A program made the translations under genes and the position numbers. From Telopea speciosissima (lineage: Eukaryota > Streptophyta > Magnoliopsida > Proteales > Proteaceae), in contig NC_057925.1 of the NCBI RefSeq assembly GCF_018873765.1, positions 388,927 through 452,926 of the forward strand: DNA of 64,000 nucleotides. The letters are read 5' to 3'. Numbering within the stretch: position 1 is the first letter of the stretch; every line of letters begins with the position of its first letter. Below, in pieces: positions 32,650 to 45,434 of the stretch. The notes beneath the pieces were generated by a model. That model ran no database searches. It was not told the DNA's origin and was given only the letters and a program-made list of their open reading frames with translations.

Positions 32650-35030
32650 ATGGTGTTTGTGGTGGCCATCTCAGTTCTCAACTTAAAAAATTTTCCTTCT
32701 CTTTGCTACGGCTCATTGTTGTGGTATCACGTGATCCATTGGTTGAAAAATCAATAGTGTAGCTACACAGAATAATAATAATAAAATAAAAAATCCAATA
32801 ATATTCCATTTCCTTCTTACTTTGGGATTTTGTAGAGCATGAAAGATATATAGAAAAGGAAGCTGGCTTGTGGCTATGGGTTTGAATTTTATTTCTAATC
32901 CCACCCCATTCAACTCCCTTGTATAGTGATAATCTATGTCATCATCATCTATTCATGTAACCCTAATTAATCAAATTATATATGGGGAATATTTAGTAGT
33001 ATGAAGAGAAATAGATAATCCTTCCCTTAAAAGTAACTGACTATAGGAATGGGACAAGAGATTTGCATTTTTAATTTAGCACAAGTACACTTGGTGAAAC
33101 AAAGCTTTAGAAATCCAAAAATAAAAGATTCTGAAACTTTTGTTGTGGTTTTTGACTCATCATCAGTGGATTCAGATTTCAAGGGGTTGAAATTGAATAT
33201 CAATAGGGGGCAAATAACCAATCAGATCTAGTTGGTTATTGAAGACTGTGCCCCCCCACTCCCACAACTTTAAATGCTTTACCAAGATCAATACGAGATG
33301 CCATTAAATATCTCAATAATGTTTATAAAAAAGAATAAATAATCAATTCAAGTATTTCTCCCTGCTCCGATCCTCACATTAACTTAAAATTTGATTGCAC
33401 ATGTCACTCCCCCCATCCCTCTGTCTCTCATCCTTTGTGGAGCTTCTAATTGTAACCAGTTTAGTTACAAATTTTGCTTCTAACCAGAGTATTTCATTCC
33501 TCTTTCTATTCTTTAGCCGGTTTGAATGCCCACTTCCCACCTTCAACTTAGAATTGAAATTTTTGAATTCACTCATCCACTGCTGTGCTGTGAAGTAAAT
33601 TAAAAACATAAAAGAGATCACATGAAAATGAAAAGGGAGGGAGCAAATTAAGTGAAAGTTGAAGCCCATAATTAAATTTGAAAGCCCACTTGGAAAAGGG
33701 TAACACATGATGACTCGGTGTATTAGCTGAATCCCACTATACCTAAAAATAATACAAGAGTTTGTTTGGGCTTTAAATATCTGGACTCTAGACTGTTTTG
33801 TTGCACGTATTAAACAATTTTCTCCCATTCCCCATTGGATTCCCCCACGAACCCCCGAGCTAATAAAGCTGATTTTGTCTTTGGAGTTTGACCAAGGACC
33901 GGTGTTATTAATTAATTAATTAATGAGATAGATGTTTACTACAAATTTGCTTCTTCGTATTCGATCGTGGACTCGTGGTCCCACTGGGACTAATTTGCAC
34001 TTAAAAGTATATATATATATTTTTTTGTCTTTTGGAAGTTTTGCTTTGCTTTTTCGTTCCTGTTCGACAGTGGTTCTACTTGAATTTGTATCCTATGCAG
34101 TTACTGCATGGTGCAGTATTGCATCGTGCGGCGGTTGCAAAGGTCATGTGCATCATGTGGGATCCACTATGTCACATGGCCTCTGTTGCTCCTCACGATG
34201 CACTACTGCACTGTGCAATTACAGGAAAGGATAACGATTCGGTTGTACTTGTAGTGGACCCCAAGCACTATTTTGTTTTTTCCTCCCCTCTTTTGGATGT
34301 TTAACGATATCAATCAAAATCAGAAACTAATTTCAGCTTCTCTCAGCGCCCACGGAGTGTAGGGGGGTCATCCAAGGGCTGGACCGTGCCATACACATCC
34401 TCATGGCTGATTGTATGCACGTTTTTATCGTCTAGTTTTAATTTCAGTTTTGTTTCTTATTCACATTTGACACCGTAGTTACTCCTCAAGTTTTAACAGA
34501 TACAATCCTTCTCAATTCTAAACATTTTTTTTTAGCCTACAGGGTTTTAGGGACACAATATACAAGGCTTCAGGCTTATTCATTTTTCCTTCCTAAATCT
34601 TAGTAATGGAGATCAATCAGCATACGATAACAAGAACGGATGCGTTAATGACATACCTGAATCCATGGCCGTCAAAACACTGTGTCTCACAATGATTACC
34701 TTCTAGTACACCCTTTGCACAACACGAGTAACTATCCTCTTCTCAACTCAACTTTAGATTTCTTGTGTTGAACACTTAATGGGCCAATGCCAATTATAGT
34801 ATAATATTGAATGAGATAGGGACCAATTAACCCTCTAAAAGGAAATACAAGTCTGTTTTCCCATTAAAAGAAAAGAATAATACCTTAGGTCTACACATAA
34901 TAATCCAATATCACACTAGTGATCACTTACCAAAATTGGATTTTGCTCACTTCACTATTAATTAACATCCTAAACTGGTTTTAGGAAACAAATATTGAAC
35001 TATGCTAGCCAACCTAAGAGAAAATCTTAC
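31932..35030. other. Spacer between the expansin and the Tat element
   Basis: No gene is supported. Simple repeats are (CT)n at about 31940-31958 and (CT)n(TA)n at about 32584-32647. One hairpin element lies at 34091-34226. The short open frames have no recognisable family. Confidence 0.45.
34091..34226. repeat. Imperfect hairpin element H
   Basis: The arm GTGCAGTATTGCATCGTG (about 34111) pairs with CACGATGCACTACTGCAC (about 34195), continuing outward to GCAGTTACTGCA / TGTGCAATTACAGG and inward to AGGTCATGTG / CACATGGCCT. The loop is about 22 nt around GGGATCCACTATG. It lacks a clear 19-nt core. It may be a relative of the other hairpins or an independent MITE. Confidence 0.65.
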
Positions 35031-35035
35031 AAGTA

Positions 35036-35799
35036 TGATGAGGCATAAAACACCCTACCTATCAGAGGCTGCCACAGGGCCGATCCGACCTCAGTCCGAG
35101 AATCGAGTTGGGCCGAGCAGGAAATCGGGCCGACCCCATCTCCACTATAAGTCACTTGACAGAGCCAGACTCACGCAAGCTAGCCGGTGGCTGAGGCCGA
35201 GCTCATACAGGTCAGCCATAGACTCCTGGCCGAGCTTACTGCCGAGACAGACCTCTCGGGCCGACCTCCCAGGCCGAGGTGACGGCCAAGGTAGACCTCC
35301 CAGGCTGAGGTGACGGCCAAGGCCGACCTATCAGGCCGACCTCCGAGGCTGAGCCCTCCTCCACTGAAGCTGCCATAGCGCCCCACCAGGGATCTCTGAG
35401 CCACGTCAGCGCATCCCGAGAATCACGGGATAAGGATCGAGCCACGATCCCAGTGCAACACGGAATCGCACTCTACATGGACTCTTACCTTAATAAGAGC
35501 CCGACCCCGAAAATAGCTCTCCACTCTGCTCTACACGAGAGAACCTTTCGAAAGAAGGACTCCTACCTTACTAGGACTCTCCCCACCGCCTCATCTCATC
35601 CTCACTCTATAAATACCCAGGTATGGAGCACCATTCCTCATCTTGCTTTTACTACGCAGTTACGCTGTTGCATTGGAGACTTGACTTGAGCATCAGAGAG
35701 TCCTAGGCCGGAGCCACACCGGCTCTCTTGTGCTCATCGCTTGGTTTTTGCAGGCTCATCCGTGGGCGAACCGAGCATCGGAGGTTTTCACCCGCAACA
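35036..35799 (+). repeat. 5' LTR of the Tat element
   Basis: It starts TGATGAGGCATAAAAC and ends CACCCGCAACA. A TATA-like CTATAAATACCC near 35605 is the likely promoter. Compared with the 3' LTR, the visible differences are mostly C/T or A/G plus indels in a short internal repeat (AGGCCGAGGTGACGGCCAA) around 35260-35360. Confidence 0.93.
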
Positions 35800-35801
35800 G
35801 A

Positions 35802-35819
35802 TTTGGCGCCGTCTGTGGG
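35802..35819 (+). other. Primer-binding site of the Tat element
   Basis: TTTGGCGCCGTCTGTGGG follows the 5' LTR by two bases. This sequence is characteristic of plant Tat/Athila-type gypsy elements. Confidence 0.85.
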
Positions 35820-35869
35820 AACGACATCAGCAAGCATCGTCGTTTCTACCAACTTCAAGAGCAACAATA

Positions 35870-37768
35870 ATGGTGCACACGAGATCAGGGCAGCATGGCT
35901 CAACTTCCCGCACAGACGAGCCACAACCCGTTGGGCAGATGAGGAGATCACCGCCCCCCGAAGCCTCTCAGCAGGGGATAAACAGAAGACCCCCTCGGGC
36001 AGGGGGTGCGCAGCCCATCACGGGCACTATGATCAATCCCATTCCCCCACCGAAGGGTGGGAATGGGAGAGGTGTGCTAACCACGACCGCGGCTGACCAG
36101 GTGCAGGCTGAGCCAAGCTTGGACGGGATGGGCCTACCAGCGTCGCCGCCCTTGCCGGAGAGTTTGGACCCCGAAGCCCCGACAAATAATCGACAAGTTA
36201 TGGACTTGCAGTTGCAGATGCTCCACACTAACGAGATGCTACGCACCTTCATGAACCAGATGGCCCGAGGCGGGCTGATGGGCCAACCACTGGTCGCGCC
36301 CCCTCCAGCCCCGGTCCGCGCAGAGAGAAACTTACAGCAAAATGATGGCCGACGTAGGGCCGAGCCTAGCCGAGCCGCATCCTCACACCCTTCTCGTCAG
36401 AAGACTCCACCTCCGCGCCCTAGTAGAGACGCTCGGCAGGATGAGCAAGAGCATCGCCGAAGCCTGGGAACAGGGCAGGAAATTGAACCAGCCGGCTCGG
36501 TAGCGAGGAGGTCGATATTTTCTGGATGGCTCGGAGAGGACGGACAGCCGAGGAGAGTCTGAGAACAAAGGAAAGAGCCGAATGAAAGGCGCACGACGAG
36601 ACAAGGAGAAGGATCTCGTCGTACCCCCCTGCGTCAAAGCTCGCCTCCCCGAGAAGAACAACAGGGGAGCCCCCGCGGGTCCAACTTCCAGGAGGAAAGA
36701 AGAACAAGGAAGGATGGTGCGGACCGAGCTGATCAGAATGGCCAACCACAACGGGACGACCGACCCTACTGACCTCGGGCTGAAGAGCCTATTGGCCGAG
36801 CACCTGAAATCGAGCTGGAGAGGCGGCTACGAGACTTGGCAGAGCAAGTGAAGGGGTTGAAGAAACAAGCGACCCCGGAAGCCTATTCGTTGGTCAGGCG
36901 TCACCCATATCCTCCTGAGATCATGACCGCGCCCCTGCAGATCGGGTTCAAACCTCCCCCGTTCGACCTATATGACGGGACGACCGACCCGACAGATCAC
37001 ATCAACTACTTTAATGCAATGATGACCATGTACGGAGGAACCGAGATCGTTTCTTGTCGAGCCTTCCCTGCATCCCTCAAGGGCGCGGCGACCTCATGGT
37101 TCTCCTGGTTGCCGTCGAACTCTATAACAAGCTTCGCTCAACTCTGTCGAGCATTCGTCACGCGCTTTTAGAGTAGTATGAAACACAAGAAGACAACGGT
37201 CAACCTCCTCAGCGTGAAGCAATGGCCCAACGAGTCGATCCGAGCATTCGTCTCCCGCTTCAACAAGGAATCGTTAGACATCAAGGATTTGGATGAGGCC
37301 ACGACCCATACTGCTATGAGCAACGGGCTTGCCAACATGGACCTCATCAAGGACTTGGCCCGAAAGCCGACCAGAAACCTGGCCGACCTCTTAGAGAGAT
37401 GCAATGAATTTGAAAATATGGCCGAGGTCCTCCAGGCCCGGAAGGGAAACGAAGGCCGACCCGATAAGAAAAGGCCGACAACAGACGACCGTAGGGAAGA
37501 CAAATGGCCCAGGATGGATCGCCGAGCCGACAGGTTGGATCGAGCCCGGAGCCCCGATTATACCCCACTGAATACCTCGCGCAAGGAGATTTTGATGCAA
37601 ATACAGGACGGTGGGTACATCCTCCGACCCCGACCGATGCAAGCGGGGTCATCTCGGAATCCTAAAAAATATTATCAGTTCCACAAGGACACCGGTCACG
37701 ACACCGAGGATTGTTATCAGCTAAAAAGAGAAATCGAAGAGCTGATAAAAGCGGGTCATTTGAAGTGA
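35870..37768 (+). pseudogene. Tat gag polyprotein region with in-frame stops
   Basis: The likely start is the ATG at 35870 (MVHTRSGQHG). The N-terminal part is Pro/Arg-rich. The retrotransposon gag core follows near 36950-37450 (FDLYDGTTDPTDHINYF, GAATSWFSWL, SFAQLCRAFVTRF, FVSRFNKESL). A degenerate zinc-knuckle region lies near 37670 (YYQFHKDTGHDTEDC, with Tyr where the first Cys would be). The whole region stays in one frame but is cut by TGA at 36560, TGA at 36770, TAG at 37169 and TGA at 37766. No frameshift is needed anywhere, so the decay is by point mutation only. Confidence 0.85.
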
Positions 37769-40700
37769 TATGTCAAAGGAGGCCGAGAAGAGCGTGGGGG
37801 TCGACGGCCTGAAAAGCAGGATTAAAGAAGAGCCGAGCCAAGGCCTGAAAATAGGCGAGTCGAACGAGTTGAAGATAAAGTCTGAGCTGAGAAGAAAGAG
37901 GACAGGTCCGGGCCGAGCAGTGACAAGGGAGCTCCCATATACACTATCCTCAGAGGGCCCAGGCAAGAGACCACTCGAAAGGCTAAGGCAAATGTACAGT
38001 TCATCGGAGTTGTCGAGATGCCCACCAAGAAGCTTAAGCCAGCGGCGACGATCTCCTTCACCGAGGCCGACCTCGAAGGTATAAGCTTACCTCATGATGA
38101 TGCTTTAGTGGTGCAGGTAGAAATTACGAAGAGACCCGTCCACCGTGTATTGGTCGATACCGACGCATCCGTGGACCTTATATCACTAGAAGCGTACCGA
38201 CAATTTGGCTTCGGCAATGAAGCGCTCAAGCCGGAAGGCACCTCACTTCTCGGGTTCTCGGGAGCTACCGCGACCATCAAGGGCTCAATCGACCTGCTGG
38301 TCACGATGGGGCAAGCTCCATGCCAAGCGACGATCCAAGTCAAATTCATGGTAGTACGGTCGGTAGTGGCTTTCAACGCCATACTCGGCCATCCTTTATT
38401 GACCGCTCTCCAAGCCATCATCTCCCTGACACACTTGAAGATGAAGTTCCCCACCGAGAATGGTGTCAGCGAGGTCCGAGGCGACCAGAAGAAGGTGCGG
38501 GAGTGCTACGCTACTTTTGTCAAGCAAAATAAAGGTAATGTCGGAGGAATGGCAATGTGCGTCGAACACCTGCCCGAGGATCAGCAAGATGAGCTTATCG
38601 AAAGGAGAGGACGACCCGTGGAAGACCTGACCCCATTTCATCTCAGCGAAGATGACCCAGCAAAGGTGGTCCAGCTCGGATCATTACTGAATGAAGATCA
38701 AAGGAATCAGCTCAGAGCTTTCTTAAGGGCGAACGCCGATGTCTTTGCATGGTCGGCTGTCGACATGACGGGCATACCCAGGCATATAGCTGAACACCGA
38801 CTCCACGTAGATCCAAGTCAAAAACCAATTCTGCAAAAGAGAAGGAACTACGCACTTGATCGACAAACCGCGATCAAAGAAGAGGTGGAGAAGCTTCGCC
38901 GATCAGGGTTCATCCGAGAAGAAAAATTCCCGACCTGGTTGGCTAACGTCGTCATGGTCCCCAAACCGAGCGGGAAGTGGAGAATGTGTATCGACTACAC
39001 CGACCTCAACAAGGCTTGTCCAAAAGATGAGTACCCGCTACCTCGAATCGAACTCTTGATCGACGCTACGGCAGGTCACGAGATGCTGAGTTTCATGGAC
39101 GCGTATTTTGGCTACAACCAAATCATGATGCATGAGGAGGATGAGTCATACACGGCATTCCGAACCGACCAAGAAAATTTTTGCTACAAGGTCATGCCGT
39201 TCGGATTGAAAAACGCCGGAGCGACATACCAGCGGCTCGTGAACTATATATTCCACGAGCATATCGGAAGAAACATGGAAGTCTACATGGACGACATGTT
39301 GGTGAAAAGTTTGAAGGCCGAACACCACTTAGCCGACCTGGAAGAAGCCTTTGGCGTATTGAGGAAGAACCAAATGAAGCTGAACCCCGCCAAGTGTGCA
39401 TTCGGCGTGACCTCGGGCAAGTTCCTCGGCTTCCTGGTCTCTGTCAAAGGCATCGAAGCCAATTCGGTAAAAATCAGAGCCACCCAAGAGATGAGCCCTC
39501 CGAGGACGATCCGAGAAGTACAGAGGCTAAACGGACGAGTGGTGGCGTTGGCACGATTCATGTCGAGATCGGGCGACAAGTGCCTACCGTTCTTTAAAGC
39601 CCTCAAGAATATCCGGAACCCAAAGGACTTTATCTGGTCGGACGAGTGCCAGGAAGCTTTTGAAGAGCTGAAGAAATATTTGGAGAACCCGCCTCTTCTC
39701 AGTCGACCCAAACCAAAAGAGGAGCTTCAAGTTTACTTAGCCGTTACCCCTGTAGCGGTCAGCGCGGTATTGATTAGGGAAGAAAGTCGAACTCAAAGAC
39801 CCATATACTACATCAGCCATGTTCTTGTCGATGCCAAGACAAGATACTCCGGGTTCGAGAAAGTAGCATTCGCTCTTGTTACGGCCGCAAGGAAACTAAG
39901 GCCGTACTTCCAAGCTCATCCGATCGCGGTACTGACCGACCAGCCACTCAAGAAGATATTGCACAAACCCGACGTTTCGGGACGGCTGATCACCTGGGCG
40001 GTTGAGCTGAGTGAATACGATATAAGCTATTGTTCGAGGACGGCGATAAAAGGACAAGTCCTTGCCGACTTCATCGCCGAATGCACAGGGCCCGACCTTG
40101 AAGTCGGGGAAGAAAAGACAGTAGAAGAGGTCGGGGCTACGGCCGACCCGACTTGGACCATGAATGTCGATGGCTCAAGCAACTCCGGAGGAAGCGGAGC
40201 CGGCCTGATACTGGTAAGCCCCGAAGGGTTTTTGATCCAATATGCCCTGAGGTTCAAGTTTCCCACCTCGAACAACGAGGCCGAGTATGAAGCCCTCCTA
40301 ACTGGACTTCGAGTCAGCAAAGCAATGGGCGTAAAGCGATTGAAGGTGCGAGGAGACTCCCAACTCGTGGTCAACCAGGTCAATGGAGACTATGAGGCGA
40401 AAGACGAAAGGATGATAGCTTACCTGAGCCGAGCACGAGATCTGATTTTCGAACTTGAGCACTTTGAGATGATTCGAATACCGAGAAAAGAGAATGCCGG
40501 GGCTGACTCCTTGTCCAGGTTGGCCGAGGCCGGCCTCCAATATCTGAGCTGATCAGTATACATAGAAATATTGGAGAAGCCCTCCTTACAAGAAGAAAGC
40601 GTAAAGCACATTGAAGAGGACGGGCCGACCTGGTTGGACCCCATTGTCAACTACTTGGAGAATGACCTGCTCCCGGAGAACCGAGACGAAGCAAGAAAGG

Positions 40701-41863
40701 TCAAGATCCGAGCTACCAAGTACACCATGATCGACGGAGTGCTCTACAAAAGAGTAATCTCGGCCCCTCTTCTTCGATGCCTTGGACTGAAGGGAGCCGA
40801 GTATGCCTTGGCCGAGGTGCATGAGGGAATATGCGGGAGTCACATGGGTGGCCGAGCTCTTGCATACAAGATACTTCGGCAAGGATTCTATTGGCCAAGA
40901 ATGCAAGAAGAGGCTATGAGGTATGTGAAGACGTGCGAGAAGTGTCAACTGTTTGCACCAATCCCAAGCCGACCAGCAACAAAGCTGACCTCAATGCTGA
41001 GCCCAATCCCTTTCGCTATGTGGGGAATGGATATTCTTGGAGATTTCACCCCGGCATTGGGAAACAGGAAGTACGTGGTAGTGGCGATCGATTACTTCAC
41101 TATGTGGGTCGAGGCCGAGCCCCTTGCAACCATCACCGAGAAGAACATGGAGAAATTCTTTTGAGATAAGGTCATCTACCGATTCGGGCTACCGAAAGGG
41201 CTCATCATAGATAATGGCACGTAATTCAACAACCCAGCCTTCCAAGAATTTTACGAACACTTCTACATTGACTTCCGACCCGTCTTAGTAGCTCATCCGC
41301 AAGCAAATGGACAAGTAGAAGTGTCCAACTGAACATTACTCACCGGCATTAAGAGAAGATTAGACGAGGCCAAAGGGAGATGGGTGGAAGAGCTCCCAAG
41401 TGTCCTATGGGCATATAGGACAACAGTAAGAACACCAACCAGGGAGAGTCCTTTTCGCCTCGCTTATGGGACCGAAGCCCTCGCCCCGGTCAAAATTATG
41501 GCATCATCGTACCGAGTGCTCAACTTCGATGAGAAGACCTATGAAGATGGACTGAGAGCCAACCTTGACTTCCTCGATGAAGTTCGAGAAAATGCCCTAC
41601 TCCGGAACGCAGCATACCAACAGAGGACGGCAAAGTACTATGACTCAAGAGTAAAAGAGCGGCACTTCCGTCAAGGGGACCTTGTTCTTAGAAAGCTTAG
41701 CGCATCCCAGCCGAGGCAGCAAGGAAAGTTAGCACCAAATTGGGAAGGCCCGTACATAGTCTCCAAGCAAATTCGTCCTGGCACGTATCGCTTGCAGACT
41801 CCGCGGGGCAAGAAAGTACCGAGACCTTGGAACTCGGAAAATTTGAAGAAGTTTTTTCAATAA
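37769..41863 (+). pseudogene. Tat pol: protease, RT, dual RNase H, integrase
   Basis: This continues the gag frame. The longest open part is 38018-40552 (844 residues). Protease is near residue 44, VLVDTDAS, with Asp where the D-T-G-A signature has Gly, so it is probably inactive. Reverse transcriptase spans about 290-470 with the YMDDM active site at 423. A first RNase H lies at about 565-685. A second, archaeal-type RNase H lies at about 712-840 (NVDGSSNSGGSGAGL, NNEAEYEAL, VRGDSQLV). Integrase follows from 40571 with the HHCC finger (HEGICGSHMG, CEKCQLF), first Asp in WGMDILGDF, second in LIIDNGT and Glu in GQVEV. The stops are TAA 37823, TGA 37883, TGA 40550, TGA 41162, TAA 41222 and TGA 41330. 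The C-terminal integrase segment 41384-41863 is open. Confidence 0.9.
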
Positions 41864-41960
41864 CTGAGCATACTTGTATTCGGCTTCAGCCCCGACGTTT
41901 GATTCAATTAAATAAAGTCTTTCTCCACCACTAAACGTATTTGCAAGCTCCTAAATCAAA

Positions 41961-42260
41961 GTCGTAAGACCGGTCCTCATAGACCTGGCAACCTCTAAGA
42001 CCGACCCTCATAGGTCGGCAACCAAGTCGTAAGACCGGTCCTCATAGACCTGGCCGACCTCGAAGACCGACCCTCATAGGTCGGCAACCAAGTCGTAAGA
42101 CCGGTCCTCATAGACCTGGCCGACCTCGAAGATCGACCCTCATAGGTCAACAGCCAAGTCGTAAGATCGGTCCTCATAGACCTGGCCCACCTCGAAGACC
42201 GATCCTCATACGTCGGCAACCAGGTCGTAACACCGGTCCTCATAGACCTGACCGACCTCT
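41961..42260. repeat. 66-bp tandem repeat array inside the Tat element
   Basis: About 4.5 copies start with GTCGTAAGACCGG at 41961, 42026, 42092, 42158 and 42224 (spacing 65, 66, 66, 66). Each unit contains two similar half-units, CCGGTCCTCATAGACC and CCGACCCTCATAGGTC, so the array probably grew from a 33-bp ancestor. It lies between integrase and the antisense gene. Tandem arrays in this position are common in Tat/Ogre elements. Confidence 0.9.
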
Positions 42261-42694
42261 CAAGAGCAAACTCCCCCTTTGGCTGAGCCTAACAAAGTTT
42301 GAAACTAAGCTAAGGCATTACGCTCGGCCAGGAAGTCTGCTCGGCCACGCGTCCGCTTATATGATAGGCTATCCAATCGGACCGATGGGAACGACGAATT
42401 AACCAACCAAAGCGAGGATCACATTGACCTCGGGCATGGCATGGCCGAGCCACCGACCACGTGAAGCATGGGTAAAAAAGAGACAAGTTCCTAAGCTCGG
42501 CTAGCGGAACGACTCGGCAGTTCGGCCACAACCTCAAATAGAACAGCGTACACAAGGAAGAGAAGGTTAAGAGCGCTGAGCTAAAACACTTGGACAAATT
42601 TTGGCAAAAATAGATTTTTTCATTCATTATAAGCCGACTGCTCGGCACGGTTACAAGATGGGCAGTTCGGCCCCAAAAAAAAAAAAAAAAAAAT

Positions 42695-45130
42695 TTACAT
42701 CTCGATCTCCTCGGCGTTGGACTTGGAGGCGACCTCGGCGGTATCCACGACAGTAGGCTCGGCAGGGGGGTCTTTTGGTCCAGCGTCAAGAGGGAAGACG
42801 TCAGCCTGAGTAGGTTCCTCAAGGGGCAGAGCCTGGGTGACCTCGGCTCCCTCCTCATCTCCCAACTCCCCGACAAAGGTAGTCGCGTCATCATCAAAAT
42901 GGGAGAGATTGAGATCGGGGTAGACCGCCTTGATCTCGGCCAAGAGCTCAGCCCGGCCTGCCTCAAAACCTTCGGCGTAGGGAGGCTTCCTGATCTCATG
43001 GCACACATCAGCATACTCCTCCGATTGGAGATAGTCGCTGATTGCCTCGTCCCGAGCCATGGCCAGGTCTTCCTTGGCCTTCTCCCTCACCTCGGCAAGC
43101 TAAGCCTGCAGAGCCCGGACCTTCTCTTTCTGCCTGATCACCTTGGCCTGAGAGCTCTCCACTTTGGCCTCGACGGTAGTAAGCCTCTCTTGGGTCTCCC
43201 GACGCCTCTGAACGGCATCCTGGGCATCCTGGTAGGCCTTCTTGCACTGGACGCCCAAGGAGTGTTTCTCGATCAGGAGCCGCTCAAAGTGAAGCATGGT
43301 CTCCACTGCCTTAGCGAAGCCCTACAAAAAGCATGAGAACAAAAGTCAGGATAGACTACACAGGTTAGACCTAATCACAAGAGCCGACCAGGAAACTCAC
43401 CATGTTGAAATCCTGAAACAGCGTGGAGAGGAGCTCAGGGTCAGACAGCGCCTCAAGCTTCTCCCTGTCAGCCGGCAGCTGACCTGCATCTAGCCATTCC
43501 TTGGCATGTGTGGTCGACGTCAATGCCGAGTCCCCTGGGAAGAGGCGCCAGGTCGGCCTCACAAGAACGTTGCTGGCCGAGGCCCTCCCCAAGACATATC
43601 GAGAAATGTTGGGGGGTGAAGCCATGGGCGGAAGGCCACCACTCATCAGATTGACTGAGAGCTTCTGACGCTTGGTGTCTTTCGGCGGGCTCCTCTCGCC
43701 TTTTCGGCCTTTCCCTTTCCTCGGAGACCCCGCTGGGCCAGTACTCTTCTCAGCCTCAAGGCCGACCACAGTGTCTGACGGGCCCGGCATCACTGCCTTG
43801 CCCTTGGAGGACTCACCCTGGGACTTTTTCTTTGCATTTTTCTTCCTTCGGTCCGCAAGGGTCTCGGCCCTCAGCCGAGTTGTATCCATAGGGGGAATGT
43901 AGCCGACCACTGCAAGAAAAACCGAGAACATAAAAAATGAGTCAAAAAAGAAAAGAAGACTAAGTAAAAGGGTCAGCTCGGACAACAGAGACGAACTCGG
44001 CTCGGGCTCCTATCAGGGGTCATATGCCTCCTCTGAAGAAACCCCTCGTCCTAAAGCTGGAGGACATCGAAGGGCGGACGCTGGAGGATTAGGTCAAGCG
44101 AGGTCATCTCGTTCTCGGTCAGGGGTAGTACCCTGTTGACATAATTCAAATGGATCTCCTTCCACTCGGCTCGGAGAGGGCTGTTCGGGATCGAAGCAAA
44201 GAAGAAGCGGGGCTTCCACTGCTTATTGAAGCTCGACATGCAGACCAAAAACTTATGGCTGCCCAGGGACGTACTCTTCCCAGATCGGCGGCTGAAATAA
44301 TACCACCCCTTTTCTGGAGACTTCTTCAAGAAGAAGAGCCGAGAGAAGAGTGCCACGCTTACGCCTCGGCCCATCTCACAAAATAAGGCGTAAAAGCCGT
44401 ACACGGCCAGCCAGGAGTTCGACACCAGCTGATCCTGGGACAGATGGAAGTGGTCCAAGATTTGGTCCACCAGGCCGAGGACGGGGAGCCTGAACGCATA
44501 CTTGAAGGGCAGCTCGTACAAAGCCACCTTGTCGGGCCTGATGTAGCAGGCCATCTCCCCTGGGTTAGGAGCTCGGAGCTGGATGTCCTCGGGGATGGCA
44601 TAGGTCGTCCTCAGATAGTTGAGGTCGGCATCCATGATCGTGCTCGGAAAGGTGTCGACACTCCCTTCTTCAAGCTCAGGGGCGTCAGCGGACGAGCTGA
44701 CCGAGCCAACCCCCACTTCGGACGAATCTCCCTCACTTGACTCCTCATCGGATGAGGATGACCCAGAGTTCTCGGCTCGGTCTGTGGCAATTGGCTAGGT
44801 CGCGTGGTAGAACTCCAGGAGCAATGGAGGTTCGACCACCTTGGGCTGACGAGGCTCTACTACATCGGGCTCATCCGAAGTTGAGCCCAACAAGTCTATG
44901 GTGGGAGAACGAGCAGGGAGCTCTCGGCTCAGACTAGCGCCCTCTGCCGCCCCGACAAATAGCTCGCCCATGAGACTACTACCAACCGACATACTGGGCG
45001 GAGAAGACTTACTGGTTGAAGAAGAGCTGAGGATGAGTTGAGCGCGAACGAAGCAAAGGCCGAGCTGATCACGAACCAGTAAACGCTGAGCGCCACAGAG
45101 CTGAAGAATCCGAGCTTGCCGAGGAGTCAA
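42695..45130 (-). pseudogene. Antisense multi-exon gene of the Tat element (Transposase_28-like)
   Basis: The gene runs leftward, opposite to gag-pol. The first part, 45130-44051, begins with a Ser-rich leader and then carries the plant domain known as putative gypsy-type transposon (PF04195): DLNYLRTTYAIPEDIQL, LVSNSWLAVYGFYALF, KGWYYFSRRSG. It has an in-frame TAG at 44795 and probably another at 44051. A second exon at about 43913-43394 follows an acceptor CTTGCAG and is Lys/Ser/Pro-rich. A third, from about 43322 after TTTTTGTAG, is coiled-coil-like (CKKAYQDAQDAVQRRRETQE) with a TAG near 43099 and ends at 42695 in an acidic tail. Antisense genes of this kind are known from Grande-type elements, and their role is not established. 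The single-base stops parallel those of gag-pol. Confidence 0.75.
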
Positions 45131-45434
45131 TAACTTAGAGCAGTGAAGAATGAATAGTTAGGAGTCGCCTATTTATAATTCTTGGCTTGAACTAATCCAA
45201 CGGCCGAGCAGAGCTCAGCATAATTCAACGGCCTAGATCAAAGGACGTTTCGAATTTTCGAGCCTACCATAATGACTCTGCTGACGTGGTACTGGCACCC
45301 AACGGTCAGACCGTACAACGTCAAATCCGCAGTAAAAAATAAGCTCGGCTCGACCACAAAAATCTTCCAGACAAGCAGACCAAGAAACTTCACTCATCAG
45401 TGCCGAGCCGACCCCTGATGAGTGGGGGGGCCTG

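Noticed and set aside
36582-36851. Separate plus-strand protein within the Tat gag
   Set aside because: It is an out-of-frame shadow. The gag frame continues through this interval with two stops.
41961-42260. CRISPR-like array of regular repeats
   Set aside because: The 66-bp units abut directly without unique spacers, lie inside a plant retrotransposon, and the host is a eukaryote.
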